DNA of 64,000 bases from NCBI RefSeq assembly GCF_019655335.1, contig NZ_BPFD01000003.1, positions 94,175 through 158,174 of the forward strand. Reading direction: 5' to 3'. Under the pieces are notes generated by a model. That model was not told the origin of the DNA. It saw only the letters and a program-made list of their open reading frames with translations, and did no database searches. Below are positions 51,919 to 61,824 of this stretch, in pieces; position 1 is the stretch's first letter; every line of letters begins with the position of its first letter. Position numbers and translations under genes: made by a program. This stretch comes from Shewanella hafniensis (lineage in GTDB: Bacteria; Pseudomonadota; Gammaproteobacteria; Enterobacterales; Shewanellaceae).

Positions 51919-53676
51919 ATGAACCCTTATCAAGCCCCGTTAACGGATATGCGTTTCCTACTGGAACAGGTATTTGATGCCTCTAACACTTGGGCACAAT
52001 TGCCTGAGATTGCTGAAATGGTCGATATTGACACGGCCAATGCCATTCTTGAAGAAGCAGCCAAGATCAGCAGTGAGTTGATCCATCCGCTGAACCGGAC
52101 GGGTGATGAGCAGGGCGTGTTACATCAAGATAATCAAGTGATTACCCCTGATGGCTACAAAGCCGTTTATGAACAGTATTCGCAGGGCGGTTGGATTGGT
52201 TTGTGTGGCGATCCGGAATTTGGTGGCATGGGCATGCCAAAGATGCTGGGGATCTTAGTCGACGAAATGGCTTACAGTGCCTGTAATGCGTTTACGCTTT
52301 ATGGCTCGTTAACTGCGGGGGCGGCTTTATGTATCAATGCCCACGGCAGCGAAGAATTGAAACAAGCTTATTTGCCTAAGTTATATTCCGGCGAATGGGC
52401 GGGTGCTATGGATATGACAGAGCCGCAAGCGGGTTCTGATCTACGTAATATTCGCACCCGTGCTTTACCGCAGGATGATGGCAGTTATGCCATCACGGGC
52501 AGCAAGATTTTTATCACGGGTGGCGATCATGATTTAACTGAAAACGTCATCCACTTAGTGCTTGCTAAGTTACCGGATAGCAAAGGGATTTCACTTTTCC
52601 TTGTGCCTAAAATATCGGTGAATGCCGATGGCAGCTTAGCCAATGCCAATGGAGTATCAGTGGGGTCTATCGAGCATAAGATGGGCCTTAAAGGTTCAGC
52701 AACTTGTGTGATGAACTTTGATAATGCTCAAGGTTTCTTGATTGGCGAGCCCAATCGTGGCCTAGTATGTATGTTTACTATGATGAACTACGAGCGCTTA
52801 GCGATTGGTATTCAAGGACTTGGTAGTGCGCAGGCGGCATATCAGATGGCCGCCGATTATGCTAAAGAGCGTAATCAAGGCGTTGCCGCTGGCGGCTCGC
52901 CGACGGGCAGTGAATCGGATCCTATTATTGTCCACGGCGATGTGCGCCGTATGTTGTTGACCATTCGAGCGATGACAGAAGCGGGCCGTGCTTTGTCTGT
53001 GTTTACAGGACAACAGCTGGATCTAGCAAAATATGCCCAAGATGAAGTTAAAGCCAAAGCCGCGCGTTATGTGGGTTTATTAACGCCAGTCGCTAAAGCC
53101 TTTTTAACCGATCGCGGTCTTGATGCGACGATCATGGCGCAGCAAGTCTTTGGTGGACATGGTTATATTCGTGAAACGGGTATTGAGCAATTAGTTCGTG
53201 ATACCCGTATCGCACAGATTTATGAAGGCACCAATGGCATTCAAGCCATCGATTTCCTCGGCCGTAAAGTCACGGGCGATAATCTTGCCGCATTAAATGA
53301 ATTTGTCGCTGACTTGAAAGCACAAATGCGCGCATTTACTCACGTGGATGCGGTGAAAGTGGCCGCAGTATGCGTACGTTTAGATGCATTAGTCATAGGC
53401 GCTGAGTCGATTAATGAGCACAAAGTGTCTCAGCCAGCGCTTATTAATGCTTGCGCGGTCGACTTTTTAGATGCTTTTGGTTATACCCTTTATGGTTTCT
53501 ACTGGTTGGCTATGGTCGATAAAGTTGCTGATCATGAAGATAAAGCGTTCGCCGAGCAGAAAGCCTATTTAGCTAAGTTCTATTTTGATAAGTTACTGCC
53601 TAAAGCGGATTACCATATCGCTCAAGTTAGAGCCGGTGATGCGACGACTATGGCGATGCCTGCAGAGTTGTTTTAA
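51919..53676 (+). CDS. Acyl-CoA dehydrogenase
   Basis: FAD enzyme introducing the 2,3 double bond in beta-oxidation. 585 residues, the long form with an extra C-terminal helical domain found in bacterial long-chain and DmdC-like enzymes. FAD contacts: AGAMDMTEPQAGSDLRNIRT and GSKIFITGGDHD; catalytic Glu in IAQIYEGTNGIQAIDFLGRKV; Arg-Asp pair in QVFGGHGYIRETGIEQLVRD. Upstream is a perfect PsrA-like operator. Chain-length preference and a DmdC-like role cannot be told from sequence. Confidence 0.93.
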   Translation: MNPYQAPLTDMRFLLEQVFDASNTWAQLPEIAEMVDIDTANAILEEAAKISSELIHPLNRTGDEQGVLHQDNQVITPDGYKAVYEQYSQGGWIGLCGDPEFGGMGMPKMLGILVDEMAYSACNAFTLYGSLTAGAALCINAHGSEELKQAYLPKLYSGEWAGAMDMTEPQAGSDLRNIRTRALPQDDGSYAITGSKIFITGGDHDLTENVIHLVLAKLPDSKGISLFLVPKISVNADGSLANANGVSVGSIEHKMGLKGSATCVMNFDNAQGFLIGEPNRGLVCMFTMMNYERLAIGIQGLGSAQAAYQMAADYAKERNQGVAAGGSPTGSESDPIIVHGDVRRMLLTIRAMTEAGRALSVFTGQQLDLAKYAQDEVKAKAARYVGLLTPVAKAFLTDRGLDATIMAQQVFGGHGYIRETGIEQLVRDTRIAQIYEGTNGIQAIDFLGRKVTGDNLAALNEFVADLKAQMRAFTHVDAVKVAAVCVRLDALVIGAESINEHKVSQPALINACAVDFLDAFGYTLYGFYWLAMVDKVADHEDKAFAEQKAYLAKFYFDKLLPKADYHIAQVRAGDATTMAMPAELF

Positions 53677-53720
53677 TTAGGCGTCGTTAGATCCGTTTTA
53701 ATCAAAGCGAAATAAAAACG

Positions 53721-53752
53721 AGAAAAGCACTGATGACTCAGTGCTTTTTTGT
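53721..53752 (+). terminator. Terminator between the acyl-CoA dehydrogenase gene and dacB
   Basis: AAAAGCACTGA/TCAGTGCTTTT closes a TGAC loop with T-rich flanks on both strands, so it may serve both convergent genes. Confidence 0.87.
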
Positions 53753-53781
53753 TTTATCATGCGGTTTTGACTCTGCAGTAT

Positions 53782-55290
53782 TTAATCTTGGACCGAGTGA
53801 GCTGCGGTACTAAGCACTGCTGTGGAAGGGGATGACGCTTGCAGCACTGAAATCAATTGCTTGAGAAACTCGGCATTAAACGATGGTTTATGCTGATGTT
53901 TAAGCTCGGGACTCATGCCATTCTCAAGCACCACAAACAGGGTGTCACTGTGCTCAGGCAAACGGATAAACCCCGCTAAGTTAGACACGCCTTGCATCGA
54001 GCCTGTTTTAGCAAAAATTTGCTGTTTAAGCGGCGGCTTGTTATAGCCCATGCGATACCTTAAGGTGCCGCTTATTCCTGCTTGCGGCAGACTGGTCATT
54101 AACGAGCTAAAGCGACTGTCCTTATGGATGAGTGCCAATACCGCCGCTAACTGCTGTGCATTGAGCAAGTTATAGCGTGACAGGCCAGAACCATCGACAA
54201 TGTTAGCGTTACTCAGATCGACGCCTAACTCCGTTAAAATCCGCTGCATGGCTGCCGCGCCATTAGTAAAGCTACCTTGGGCATTGAAATAACTTTTGCC
54301 AAGCTGTTTAAACAGGCTATCAGCAATCAAATTATCTGACTCGAGCAACATAGTATCGAGCAGTTCAGGCAGTGGTGCCGAACTATGGCTGGCAATCAGT
54401 TTCGCCTTTTTAGGCAAGCTAGTGCCAAGCTTAACTTTACCCGCCAGTGACATCTCGCCTTTGAGCAGCGAGGTGAGGTTATCTTGGGCAAATTTGAACG
54501 GATCGCTGACCGCAATCGCCAGTCCAATTGCTTCGCTACCCGGATAACAACCGCGCAGATGATAGTTGTTTTGGCCTAGTCGCACTAAATCGAGTTGGCA
54601 AAATTCACGACTCGCCTTGGGATCAAATACCGCATCGGTGCTAACTTCTACCCCATAACTTCCCGTGCGCAGATTTACCCGCGAAGGTGTATTGACCGTG
54701 CTGGGATTGAACTGACCGTAGACGCAGTTCTGATTGATAATATAACTCGACACAGGCGCGGCAAAACAGATGCCCAAATCATCCCAAACCCAACCAGGAG
54801 CTTGCATTTGCTCTTGTTTATCACCGACTAAATACAGATGTCCGTCAATACGATTAATGCCTTGTTTCACGAGACTGACAAAAATGGCCTTGAGATCGGC
54901 TTGGGTCAGCGTCGGATCGCCACTAAAACGCAGGTATGCACTGCCAGCGATATGGCCCTTGTGTATTGGTGCATCCGTCCATAATTCAGTGATATAACGA
55001 AAATCAGGCCCCAGCTGAGCCATGGCACTCACAGCTGTAAGTAGCTTTTGCGTGCTGGCAGGAATAAACAGCGTCTCAGCCTGTTGACTAAAGATCACTT
55101 GATTGCTCGACATGTCCATCGCCAGTAGCGCAATTTGCGAGTGCCGAGGGCTGATTTTGCTGACCGCTTGGCTGAGCGAAATGGTTTGGGTCTCTATCGC
55201 TCCAGCGTCGATGTGTTCAGCGCGGGCGAGATTGTGGCTCGCCGCTAGGAGAAGGCTGGCATACAGAGTGGTTTTCAGTAACGTTTCCAT
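53782..55290 (-). CDS. dacB: D-alanyl-D-alanine carboxypeptidase/endopeptidase PBP4
   Basis: Periplasmic class C low-mass penicillin-binding protein that trims and cuts peptidoglycan cross-links. 502 residues with a signal peptide (METLLKTTLYASLLLAASHNLARAEH). Active-site motifs: SxxK in PASTQKLLTA (about 81), SxN-type in VDGSGLSRYN and KTG in FAKTGSMQGVSN, with the large inserted domain between SxxK and SxN typical of PBP4. Single gene on the minus strand. Confidence 0.95.
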   Translation of the reverse strand: METLLKTTLYASLLLAASHNLARAEHIDAGAIETQTISLSQAVSKISPRHSQIALLAMDMSSNQVIFSQQAETLFIPASTQKLLTAVSAMAQLGPDFRYITELWTDAPIHKGHIAGSAYLRFSGDPTLTQADLKAIFVSLVKQGINRIDGHLYLVGDKQEQMQAPGWVWDDLGICFAAPVSSYIINQNCVYGQFNPSTVNTPSRVNLRTGSYGVEVSTDAVFDPKASREFCQLDLVRLGQNNYHLRGCYPGSEAIGLAIAVSDPFKFAQDNLTSLLKGEMSLAGKVKLGTSLPKKAKLIASHSSAPLPELLDTMLLESDNLIADSLFKQLGKSYFNAQGSFTNGAAAMQRILTELGVDLSNANIVDGSGLSRYNLLNAQQLAAVLALIHKDSRFSSLMTSLPQAGISGTLRYRMGYNKPPLKQQIFAKTGSMQGVSNLAGFIRLPEHSDTLFVVLENGMSPELKHQHKPSFNAEFLKQLISVLQASSPSTAVLSTAAHSVQD

Positions 55291-55374
55291 GTTAGCGATT
55301 GGCCATTTTTATTAAGAACATCATGGGCCTTCAGGTTAAAGTGAAACAATGCAGGGCTAATCTTCACTGCTGCC

Positions 55375-55533
55375 GTCATCCTTTTCCATCAAGCGATATA
55401 AACGTAGGGTAACAAACAATACCAGTCCGATAAACAGTGGCAGGATCAGTAATCCCAATTGGGCTTTAAAATGGAAAATACCCCAAGCAAACAGCAGTGT
55501 CAGCGCTAACGTCAGCAGAATTTTTTTGTTCAT
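55375..55533 (-). CDS. Possible small membrane protein, 52 residues
   Basis: Short frame starting MNKKILLTLALTLLFAWGIF and ending LYRLMEKG, with two likely membrane helices (about 4-20 and 25-44) and a positively charged N-terminus. No clear ribosome site precedes the ATG, and I recognise no family, so it may not be a gene. It lies 85 bp upstream of dacB on the same strand, so the two could share a transcript. Confidence 0.45.
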
Positions 55534-56008
55534 GGTTTTGGTCTTTTATCGTGTTGATTCAATCGCAAATAGGCGTTTTAGTTTACGCTAAATCATTGGG
55601 TTCGGGGTAAACGAAATAGGTTTGAAGATTATTTTGTGATTTGACCGACATTTTTGCAGATATTCAGTAAAGCCAGCGACGGTTTGTATAGGCAGCTTGC
55701 GTTAAACATCATTTAATTCAGGGACTGTCAGGTTAATATAGAAGCGATAATATTCACACTTTTGCATTGCCCTTAACATGATAGTTGTACCAAAAAATCA
55801 GCCCTTAAATGTGGTTGTAATCCTTGCCCAAAAGACATGATTTCTAGCTAAATAGTGGCGCTACAGCGGGATAACATCGCGTAAGGTCAAATTACCAGCA
55901 AAACCGCGAGCTTTAACAGAGCTTTTGGGAGAAAAGTCTTGCCGAGACGAGGTGAAGTCGGTAATTTCTACCCCTTACGATTTTAGGTTCTTAGGTAACA
56001 ACTAAACC
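55534..56008. other. Intergenic region before the DUF1904 gene
   Basis: 475 bp in which I see no gene, strong hairpin or known regulatory motif. It must contain the promoter of the DUF1904-pssA pair. Confidence 0.5.
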
Positions 56009-56341
56009 ATGCCACATATTAGTATGCGCGGCTTACCACAAGCGGTCGTTGCAGCGTTCAGCCAAACATTACTGCAGTCATTGGCGGATATATGTAAAGG
56101 TAATGCAGAGAGTTTCACGTTAGATTGGATCCCAAGCATCAGTTTTCGAAATGGAAAAATTGATCAACGCTTCGTCCAAGTTGAGTTACTCTGGTTCCCT
56201 AAGGACCCTGATATCCATCTTAAAGTAGAACAAACGATCAGGCAGGCAGTGACAGAGGCCTATCCAGAGTTAACACATATTGCTGTGATGTTTTTATCAC
56301 TGAACCCCAGTGCTTCCTATCGGGGTGGTCAGCATGATTAA
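56009..56341 (+). CDS. DUF1904-family protein, tautomerase-like
   Basis: 110 residues starting MPHISMRGLPQAVVAAFSQTLLQSLADICKG. After removal of Met the N-terminus would be proline, the catalytic residue of the tautomerase superfamily, and the size and beta-alpha-beta pattern fit that fold. The biological substrate is unknown. Its stop is 11 bp before pssA, so they are probably co-transcribed. Confidence 0.75.
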   Translation: MPHISMRGLPQAVVAAFSQTLLQSLADICKGNAESFTLDWIPSISFRNGKIDQRFVQVELLWFPKDPDIHLKVEQTIRQAVTEAYPELTHIAVMFLSLNPSASYRGGQHD

Positions 56342-56352
56342 AGGAGGATGCC

Positions 56353-57666
56353 TTGCTAGATAAGCTTGGTGGAATAGCCGTTCAACCCGAGGCTTTAACG
56401 TGGTTGCTCACGCCATGCCGTTTCAAGGCAGAATTACTCGCTCGTATCGCGAGCGCCAAGCACAGTATTTATATTGCGGCGCTGTATTTAGAAGATGACG
56501 AAGCTGGCCGTGAAGTATTACAAGCCCTGATGGATGCCAAAGCGGCAAATCCAGCGCTTGATGTCAAAGTTTTAGTGGACTTTCACCGCGCAAGACGCGG
56601 TTTGATTGGCCATAAAGGCGATAGCGGTAACTATTTAATGTACCGCAAAGTGATGGCTGAAGCCGAACATCCCATCGATATCTTAGGTGTCCCCGTTAAG
56701 TCCCGTGAATTTATGGGCGTACTGCATCTTAAGGGCTTTATTATCGATGATGCGGTGATCTATAGCGGTGCCAGTCTCAATAATATCTATTTACAACAAA
56801 ATGATAAGTACCGTTTCGACCGTTATCACTTGATTGAGTCGGCCGAGTTAGCCCGCAGTATGCGCGCGATGATCCAGAAAAATATCATTTCTGATCCAGC
56901 TGTGTGTTCATTAACGCAAGATGCTGAGCAAGAAGTGCTACCACCAAAGACGGATATGCGTAGCTTTAAGCTGAGACTATCTGACGCTGAGTATCAGTTT
57001 AAGGAAACCCGTGATGGCAATCGTATCACGCCGTTACTTGGGCTAGGACGCAAGAAAAACTTGCTCAATAAAGTGGTTGTCGCCTTGGTGGAAGAGTCAA
57101 AGGACTCGCTGTTTATCTGCACGCCCTATTTTAATCCGCCGTATATTTTAGTGCGTGCTTTAGCTAAGCATTTACGCAATGGCAAACGCATTGATATCGT
57201 GGTGGGCGACAAGACGGCTAACGATTTTTATATTCCGCCAGAGCAGGATTTCTCAACCATAGGTGCCTTGCCCTATATGTATGAGCAATCATTGCGTAAG
57301 TTCGCTAAACGCCAACAGTGGGCGATTGATAATGGTCAGTTGAATATCCATCTGTGGAAACACGGCATCAACAGTTATCACCTCAAGGGCATCAGTGCTG
57401 ACGGCAATAAGCATTTGATTACAGGTTCGAATTTGAATCCAAGAGCTTGGGCGCTGGATCTTGAGAATGGTTTGTTGATCCAAGATGAAATTGGTTGCTG
57501 GAAAGCTCAGTTTGAAGCAGAGCAGGCGCATATTCTTGAGCACACACAGCGGTTATATCACTACAGCCAAGTAGACACCTTACAGAGTTATCCTGCGCCA
57601 GTGAAGAAGATCATGACCCGAATTCGTCGCCTTAAAGCCGATTTCTTACTGCGCCGTATTCTGTAA
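56353..57666 (+). CDS. pssA: Phosphatidylserine synthase, PLD type
   Basis: Makes phosphatidylserine from CDP-diacylglycerol and serine. 437 residues. Two HKD motifs of the phospholipase D superfamily: HLKGFIIDDAVIYSGASLNN and YHLKGISADGNKHLITGSNLNPRA. Also DKTANDFYIP and IGALPYMYE, as in E. coli PssA. The start is TTG at 56353, 5 nt after a perfect AAGGAGG; the ATG at 56348 is out of frame. A weak start codon with a strong ribosome site suggests tuned expression. A terminator follows. Confidence 0.95.
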   Translation: MLDKLGGIAVQPEALTWLLTPCRFKAELLARIASAKHSIYIAALYLEDDEAGREVLQALMDAKAANPALDVKVLVDFHRARRGLIGHKGDSGNYLMYRKVMAEAEHPIDILGVPVKSREFMGVLHLKGFIIDDAVIYSGASLNNIYLQQNDKYRFDRYHLIESAELARSMRAMIQKNIISDPAVCSLTQDAEQEVLPPKTDMRSFKLRLSDAEYQFKETRDGNRITPLLGLGRKKNLLNKVVVALVEESKDSLFICTPYFNPPYILVRALAKHLRNGKRIDIVVGDKTANDFYIPPEQDFSTIGALPYMYEQSLRKFAKRQQWAIDNGQLNIHLWKHGINSYHLKGISADGNKHLITGSNLNPRAWALDLENGLLIQDEIGCWKAQFEAEQAHILEHTQRLYHYSQVDTLQSYPAPVKKIMTRIRRLKADFLLRRIL

Positions 57667-57724
57667 CGCTGGTTTGTAACGCAACGAACTTGCCATTATT
57701 TCGATTTAAGTACAGTTTGCAATT

Positions 57725-57756
57725 ACAAAGCCCACCTAGTCGTGGGCTTTTTTCTA
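57725..57756 (+). terminator. pssA terminator
   Basis: The 9-bp stem AAAGCCCAC/GTGGGCTTT closes a CTAGTC loop and is followed by TTTT. The A-rich left side could also serve the convergent MFS gene. Confidence 0.88.
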
Positions 57757-57776
57757 ATTACGACAATAGCATTCGA

Positions 57777-59009
57777 TTAAAGCTGTGGCATCAAATTGTG
57801 GTGAGTATCATTTTGATCTCTGGCGTAATACAAAGACAAAATCACTAACACCACCATGACAGCGCTTAATAAACCTATGCTCAACTGGCCGCCCATAGGC
57901 ACTAAAGACATAGTCAATGCGGCAAGTCCGGCACCAAAATTTTGTAATCCTCCCAGTAATGCCCCCGCTATACCTGCTTGACGTGGAAATGGCTCCAAAG
58001 CCGCCGAAGTCAGGGTAGGGAACAGCATGCCGGCGCCACTGAAGAATAAAATTGATCCAATAAGTAAGCTCCAGTCAACCACTAAATTAAAAAGACCGGG
58101 GATCAACATAAATAATGCGCCAGCACCGAGTAACGCAACACTTTGATAGATAACTCTTTGCGGCTTATTTTGTCGACCAGCAATAAGTGCGCCCAATAAA
58201 TAGCCAGGGATAGGTGCCACAAAATAGCAACTGACCATGAAGGGCGTTAGTGCAAGATATTGACCATAGAGTACGCCTGCAATCGCTTCAAATGCCGCAA
58301 TACCCGCAAAGGTCGCGATCAAAGAAAACAAGTAAGCGCGAAATGCTCTATGGCGCAGGACATGCCGATAGGATGCGATAACGGCTTGATGTTCTCGCTG
58401 CGCCTTAGGTAATGACTCTTTAAAGGCGAATATCAATAATAGCCAGACCATGGCACCGAATCCCGCTAACACCCAGTACACAGCTTGCCAGCCAAAATAA
58501 GCTGCACTGGCGCTACCGATAAATGGTGCCAGTAAAGGTAAAAACACTACGGCCATTGATACATAGCTATTAAATTTTACCAGTCGGTCGCCAAAGTAAT
58601 GATCGCGGGGAATACTTCGGCACAATGCGCCCGCGCTGGCTGTGCCTAGTCCTTGAATAAGGCTCGCCATAATCAATTGGTTAAAGCTTGTGGCGTTAGC
58701 CGCAAATACTGCACCTATAATAAAAATTGCGATACCCACGACGAGTGGCATTTTACGGCCAACGCGGTCTGACACTGGGCCATACACAAATTGAAAAATT
58801 CCGTAGGAGAGTAAGTAACAAGCCATCACTGCTTGTAGTTGGCTGGCGTCCACATGGAGCCCGAGCACAATTTGCGGAAGGGCAGGCACAAAAATCGTCT
58901 GCGCCATTTGGCCGCAGGCGACCATAAAGACAATCATTAACAGTAAACTAGACTGACTCGCCGCTGGAGCGATATCGTGATGAATAGGAGAGTGTGGCGT
59001 GCCTGACAT
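57777..59009 (-). CDS. MFS drug exporter, Bcr/EmrD-like
   Basis: Proton-driven inner-membrane exporter with about 12 helices. 410 residues from the ATG at 59009 (MSGTPHSPIHHDIAP), which has CGGAA 6 nt upstream; a GTG at 59030 is possible but weaker. The MFS signature between helices 2 and 3 is YGPVSDRVGRKMPLVVG, and the drug:H+ antiporter motif region after helix 4 has QGLGTASAGALCRSIPRD. Substrate unknown. It is alone on the minus strand. Confidence 0.9.
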   Translation of the reverse strand: MSGTPHSPIHHDIAPAASQSSLLLMIVFMVACGQMAQTIFVPALPQIVLGLHVDASQLQAVMACYLLSYGIFQFVYGPVSDRVGRKMPLVVGIAIFIIGAVFAANATSFNQLIMASLIQGLGTASAGALCRSIPRDHYFGDRLVKFNSYVSMAVVFLPLLAPFIGSASAAYFGWQAVYWVLAGFGAMVWLLLIFAFKESLPKAQREHQAVIASYRHVLRHRAFRAYLFSLIATFAGIAAFEAIAGVLYGQYLALTPFMVSCYFVAPIPGYLLGALIAGRQNKPQRVIYQSVALLGAGALFMLIPGLFNLVVDWSLLIGSILFFSGAGMLFPTLTSAALEPFPRQAGIAGALLGGLQNFGAGLAALTMSLVPMGGQLSIGLLSAVMVVLVILSLYYARDQNDTHHNLMPQL

Positions 59010-59424
59010 GATAGTTCCGAAAAAGGTCACTTAAGGTATTTGCGCGCATCTTACTCCCTAAAAGCGTAACTTCAAGTATCAATCATATTGATTTAACGAA
59101 ATAAATTTTAATGCGATGCATAAGTTTTTCTCTTCATTTTTAGCTGTAAAGCTAAACTTACGTAGGGTTATTCATCTGTTAACTAGGTCGAGTAATTGCA
59201 AATGAATTAATACTCAGATTAACCCCGCACTGCCTATTTTCTTACATGGGAGTTTGCTTAAAAATAGTGGCTATTAAGAGATTGGAGGTAAGCAAGTGGA
59301 TAAGGTGCCTAATGTAAGGAAGTCACGCTAAAAATATATTGGTAAGAAACAAATAAAAAGGAGATAGCGAATCGGGCTATCCCCTTATTTCCCTTAATGC
59401 TAGATAGTCGCTACCAGCAAGATG
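59010..59424. other. Intergenic region between the MFS and beta-lactamase genes
   Basis: 415 bp, AT-rich, no gene seen. It ends with the beta-lactamase terminator (59351-59384) and holds the MFS promoter. Confidence 0.5.
59351..59384 (-). terminator. Beta-lactamase gene terminator
   Basis: On the minus strand GGGGATAGC pairs with GCTATCTCC (one mismatch) across a 7-nt loop, followed by TTTTTATTTG. Confidence 0.8.
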
Positions 59425-60609
59425 CTATTTTTGTAATTTCTCTATGCCAGTTAAAATCTGATACCCCACAGTCACCCGAGGCGGTACAGGATAATTTTTA
59501 TTGCTTAACAATACTATGCCAAGCTTTTGTGCGGGAATAAATGCTGCATAAGCGGCAAAACCACCGGTTGAGCCGGTTTTATTGATCCACACATTTTGCT
59601 GCGGCGCGAGGGGCGGCACTATGGGTTTAACGGGTGTGCTGCCAAACACCACTTCCTGAGTATGCCCCATAAGTATTTTATCAAGATCAATAGGATAAGA
59701 GTAATGCTCCCAAATCATATCCTGAGTCATCATGCCCACATCAAAGTATCCCGTGTGGGTCTCATCGAGTGCCGTTTGCAGTGGCTTAGCAAGCTCGTGC
59801 ATTTGCATATTGGCCTCCACAAAATGCAGCAGATCCGTGGCTGTGGTTTTTACGCCATAGGCTTCATCGGCTAATACGCCGGGATTGACCCGCACTGGCA
59901 TGTCTTGCTTATTGTAGCCTTGGGCATAATCAGCCATTTTGCTGCTCGGAACCTGGATATAGCTGCTGGTCATACCTAATTGTGGAAATAGCGTTTGCTC
60001 AAGAGCTTGTTGAAACGTTTGATCTAAACTCTGTGCGGCAATCATGCCGAGCAGGCCAATGCTAGGATTGGCGTAATTCCTGTGCGTCCCTGCGGCAAAT
60101 GACGGTTGCCAATGCTTAAGATAATCCATTAATTCCGCGTTATTCGTGACCTTGTCGGGCACTTGCATCGGCAGATCTCCCGCAGTGTGAGTCGCTAAAT
60201 TAATGAGACTAATCTCGTCAAAATGGCTGCCTTTTAATGCAGGAACATAATCACTGGTCATATCCGTGAGTGATAACTTGCCTTCGATTTGTGCGTAGTT
60301 CGCCAGTGTCGCGGTAAAGGTTTTACTGATAGAGCCAATCTCGAACAGAGTATGTTCAGTCACACTTTGCCCTGTGGTTTTAGAACTGACGCCATATTGG
60401 TAAAAATACTGTTTACCATCAAGGGTAATACCAATCACAGCGCCGGGAATGCCGTATTCGGCCATCAGAGGTTTAACTGCGGCATCTACAATTGACTGGA
60501 TGTCTGTGGTATGAACTGTTTGTGCTGCTGCGATATTGGAAAATAGCGTTGCAGTGAGCAGTACGCCGCTTAATAACGGCATGGAAGCGAGCAGGGGATG
60601 TCGTTGCAT
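59425..60609 (-). CDS. ampC: Class C beta-lactamase (AmpC type)
   Basis: Periplasmic serine beta-lactamase. 394 residues, signal peptide MQRHPLLASMPLLSGVLLTATLFSNIAAAQ (cleavage after AAA, near 29). Active-site motifs: SISK (SxxK nucleophile), YAN (Tyr150-Ala-Asn152 in class C numbering) and KTG in VWINKTGSTGGFAAY. The length and EIGSISKTFT fit a chromosomal AmpC. No divergent ampR gene is beside it, so classical AmpR induction is not encoded here. Spectrum cannot be inferred. Confidence 0.93.
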   Translation of the reverse strand: MQRHPLLASMPLLSGVLLTATLFSNIAAAQTVHTTDIQSIVDAAVKPLMAEYGIPGAVIGITLDGKQYFYQYGVSSKTTGQSVTEHTLFEIGSISKTFTATLANYAQIEGKLSLTDMTSDYVPALKGSHFDEISLINLATHTAGDLPMQVPDKVTNNAELMDYLKHWQPSFAAGTHRNYANPSIGLLGMIAAQSLDQTFQQALEQTLFPQLGMTSSYIQVPSSKMADYAQGYNKQDMPVRVNPGVLADEAYGVKTTATDLLHFVEANMQMHELAKPLQTALDETHTGYFDVGMMTQDMIWEHYSYPIDLDKILMGHTQEVVFGSTPVKPIVPPLAPQQNVWINKTGSTGGFAAYAAFIPAQKLGIVLLSNKNYPVPPRVTVGYQILTGIEKLQK

Positions 60610-60896
60610 AATGGGCCTTTCATCGAAATTGCATTTATAGAGTCGAGATTGAACTCGATATTACGGCAATTCCTCAGAAAGTTAAGCCCTTACTGATATT
60701 TAGCATTATTTTCCCTCTGAAGGTAACTAAAGCGTTAACTTCGCTAACCCTGTGTTAAAAGCGATGTGGTGACATTGAGTTTGGCATTACAGCTGTTGCG
60801 CCCTTTACGGCCAAGGGATAAACTGCGCCACCGCGAGAGGAAAGTGCTGAATAACTTAGCTGCAATCCCTAATAAGTTTGAAAGAGAATCGGTTTT

Positions 60897-61661
60897 ATGG
60901 CTTTAGCCCCACATGCAGTGCACCATTTATATCAGTACCGTAAGTCTCTATCGACTAAGCCCTTTGGTGCTCGTGGTAAAAAACTGATCCGCTGTCCATT
61001 ATGTCTTTTAGGTGAGCAGTTCTGTACCTGCGCGCTGCGCCGTCAGTTACAGTCTCAAGCGAGTTTTCTGCTGATCATGTACAACGATGAAGTGCTAAAA
61101 CCAACTAACAGTGGGCGCTTGATTGCGGATCTTATCCCAGATACACACGCCTATATTTGGTCGCGCACTGAACCTGAAGCGGCATTACTTACCTTACTCA
61201 ATTCGCCGCAATATCAACCCTATTTAGTGTTTCCTGCCCAATATGCGGAGCAAGGACAAACGGTACTAAATCAGGTACCTATGTCGATGTTAGCCGAAGG
61301 CAAACGGCCGTTGTTAATCATGCTCGATGGCAGTTGGCGTGAAGCGATTAAAATGTTCCGTAAGAGTCCATACTTGCATTCTTTGCCACTGCTTTCCTTT
61401 GACCCCGACACGCTGGCAACCTATGCATTGCGTAAAGGCAGCCATGACTTTCAACTTGGCACCGCCGAGGTGGCATCATTAGCTTTAGGGGCGATTGGCG
61501 AAGCGGCTAATGGCAAAGCCTTAAGTACATGGTTTGATTTGTTTGTCGAATCATCATTACTGGGTCGTAATCGTCGTTGCCGCGAAGATCTTCTGCCAAT
61601 CACAGATTTTACCGATGCCTTTGAACTAGCTTTTGAACAGGCCAATAACGGCAAGCGTTAA
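60897..61661 (+). CDS. tapT: DTW-domain tRNA-uridine aminocarboxypropyltransferase
   Basis: Predicted to add the aminocarboxypropyl group of SAM to a tRNA uridine (acp3U47), the role of E. coli TapT/YfiP. 254 residues. The N-terminal cysteine set CPLCLLGEQFCTC and the DTW signature LDGSWREAIKMFRKSPYL are present; the substitution of Ser for Thr is conservative. The C-terminal part has TAEVASLALGAIGE. Ribosome site is weak (GAGAATCGG). Confidence 0.85.
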   Translation: MALAPHAVHHLYQYRKSLSTKPFGARGKKLIRCPLCLLGEQFCTCALRRQLQSQASFLLIMYNDEVLKPTNSGRLIADLIPDTHAYIWSRTEPEAALLTLLNSPQYQPYLVFPAQYAEQGQTVLNQVPMSMLAEGKRPLLIMLDGSWREAIKMFRKSPYLHSLPLLSFDPDTLATYALRKGSHDFQLGTAEVASLALGAIGEAANGKALSTWFDLFVESSLLGRNRRCREDLLPITDFTDAFELAFEQANNGKR

Positions 61662-61715
61662 TTCATCTTCGAAATGAATGTGTATTTAAAGTATTTAAGT
61701 CAGCTATTATCTTAA

Positions 61716-61747
61716 ATAAAAAAACTCCCCTCAGGTAAGGGGAGTTT
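61716..61747 (-). terminator. phoX terminator
   Basis: The 10-bp stem AAACTCCCCT/AGGGGAGTTT closes a 6-nt loop. A T-run follows only on the minus strand, so it belongs to the PhoX gene. Confidence 0.83.
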
Positions 61748-61824
61748 ATATAAGCGTATATATTCTTTGGCAATAACGTTTTATTTACGCTTCGACCAAT
61801 GCCGCTATATCCACAGAAAACGAC

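Noticed and set aside
59425..60609. Mobile resistance gene
   Set aside because: No transposase, integron or flanking repeats near the beta-lactamase; it looks like a resident chromosomal AmpC.
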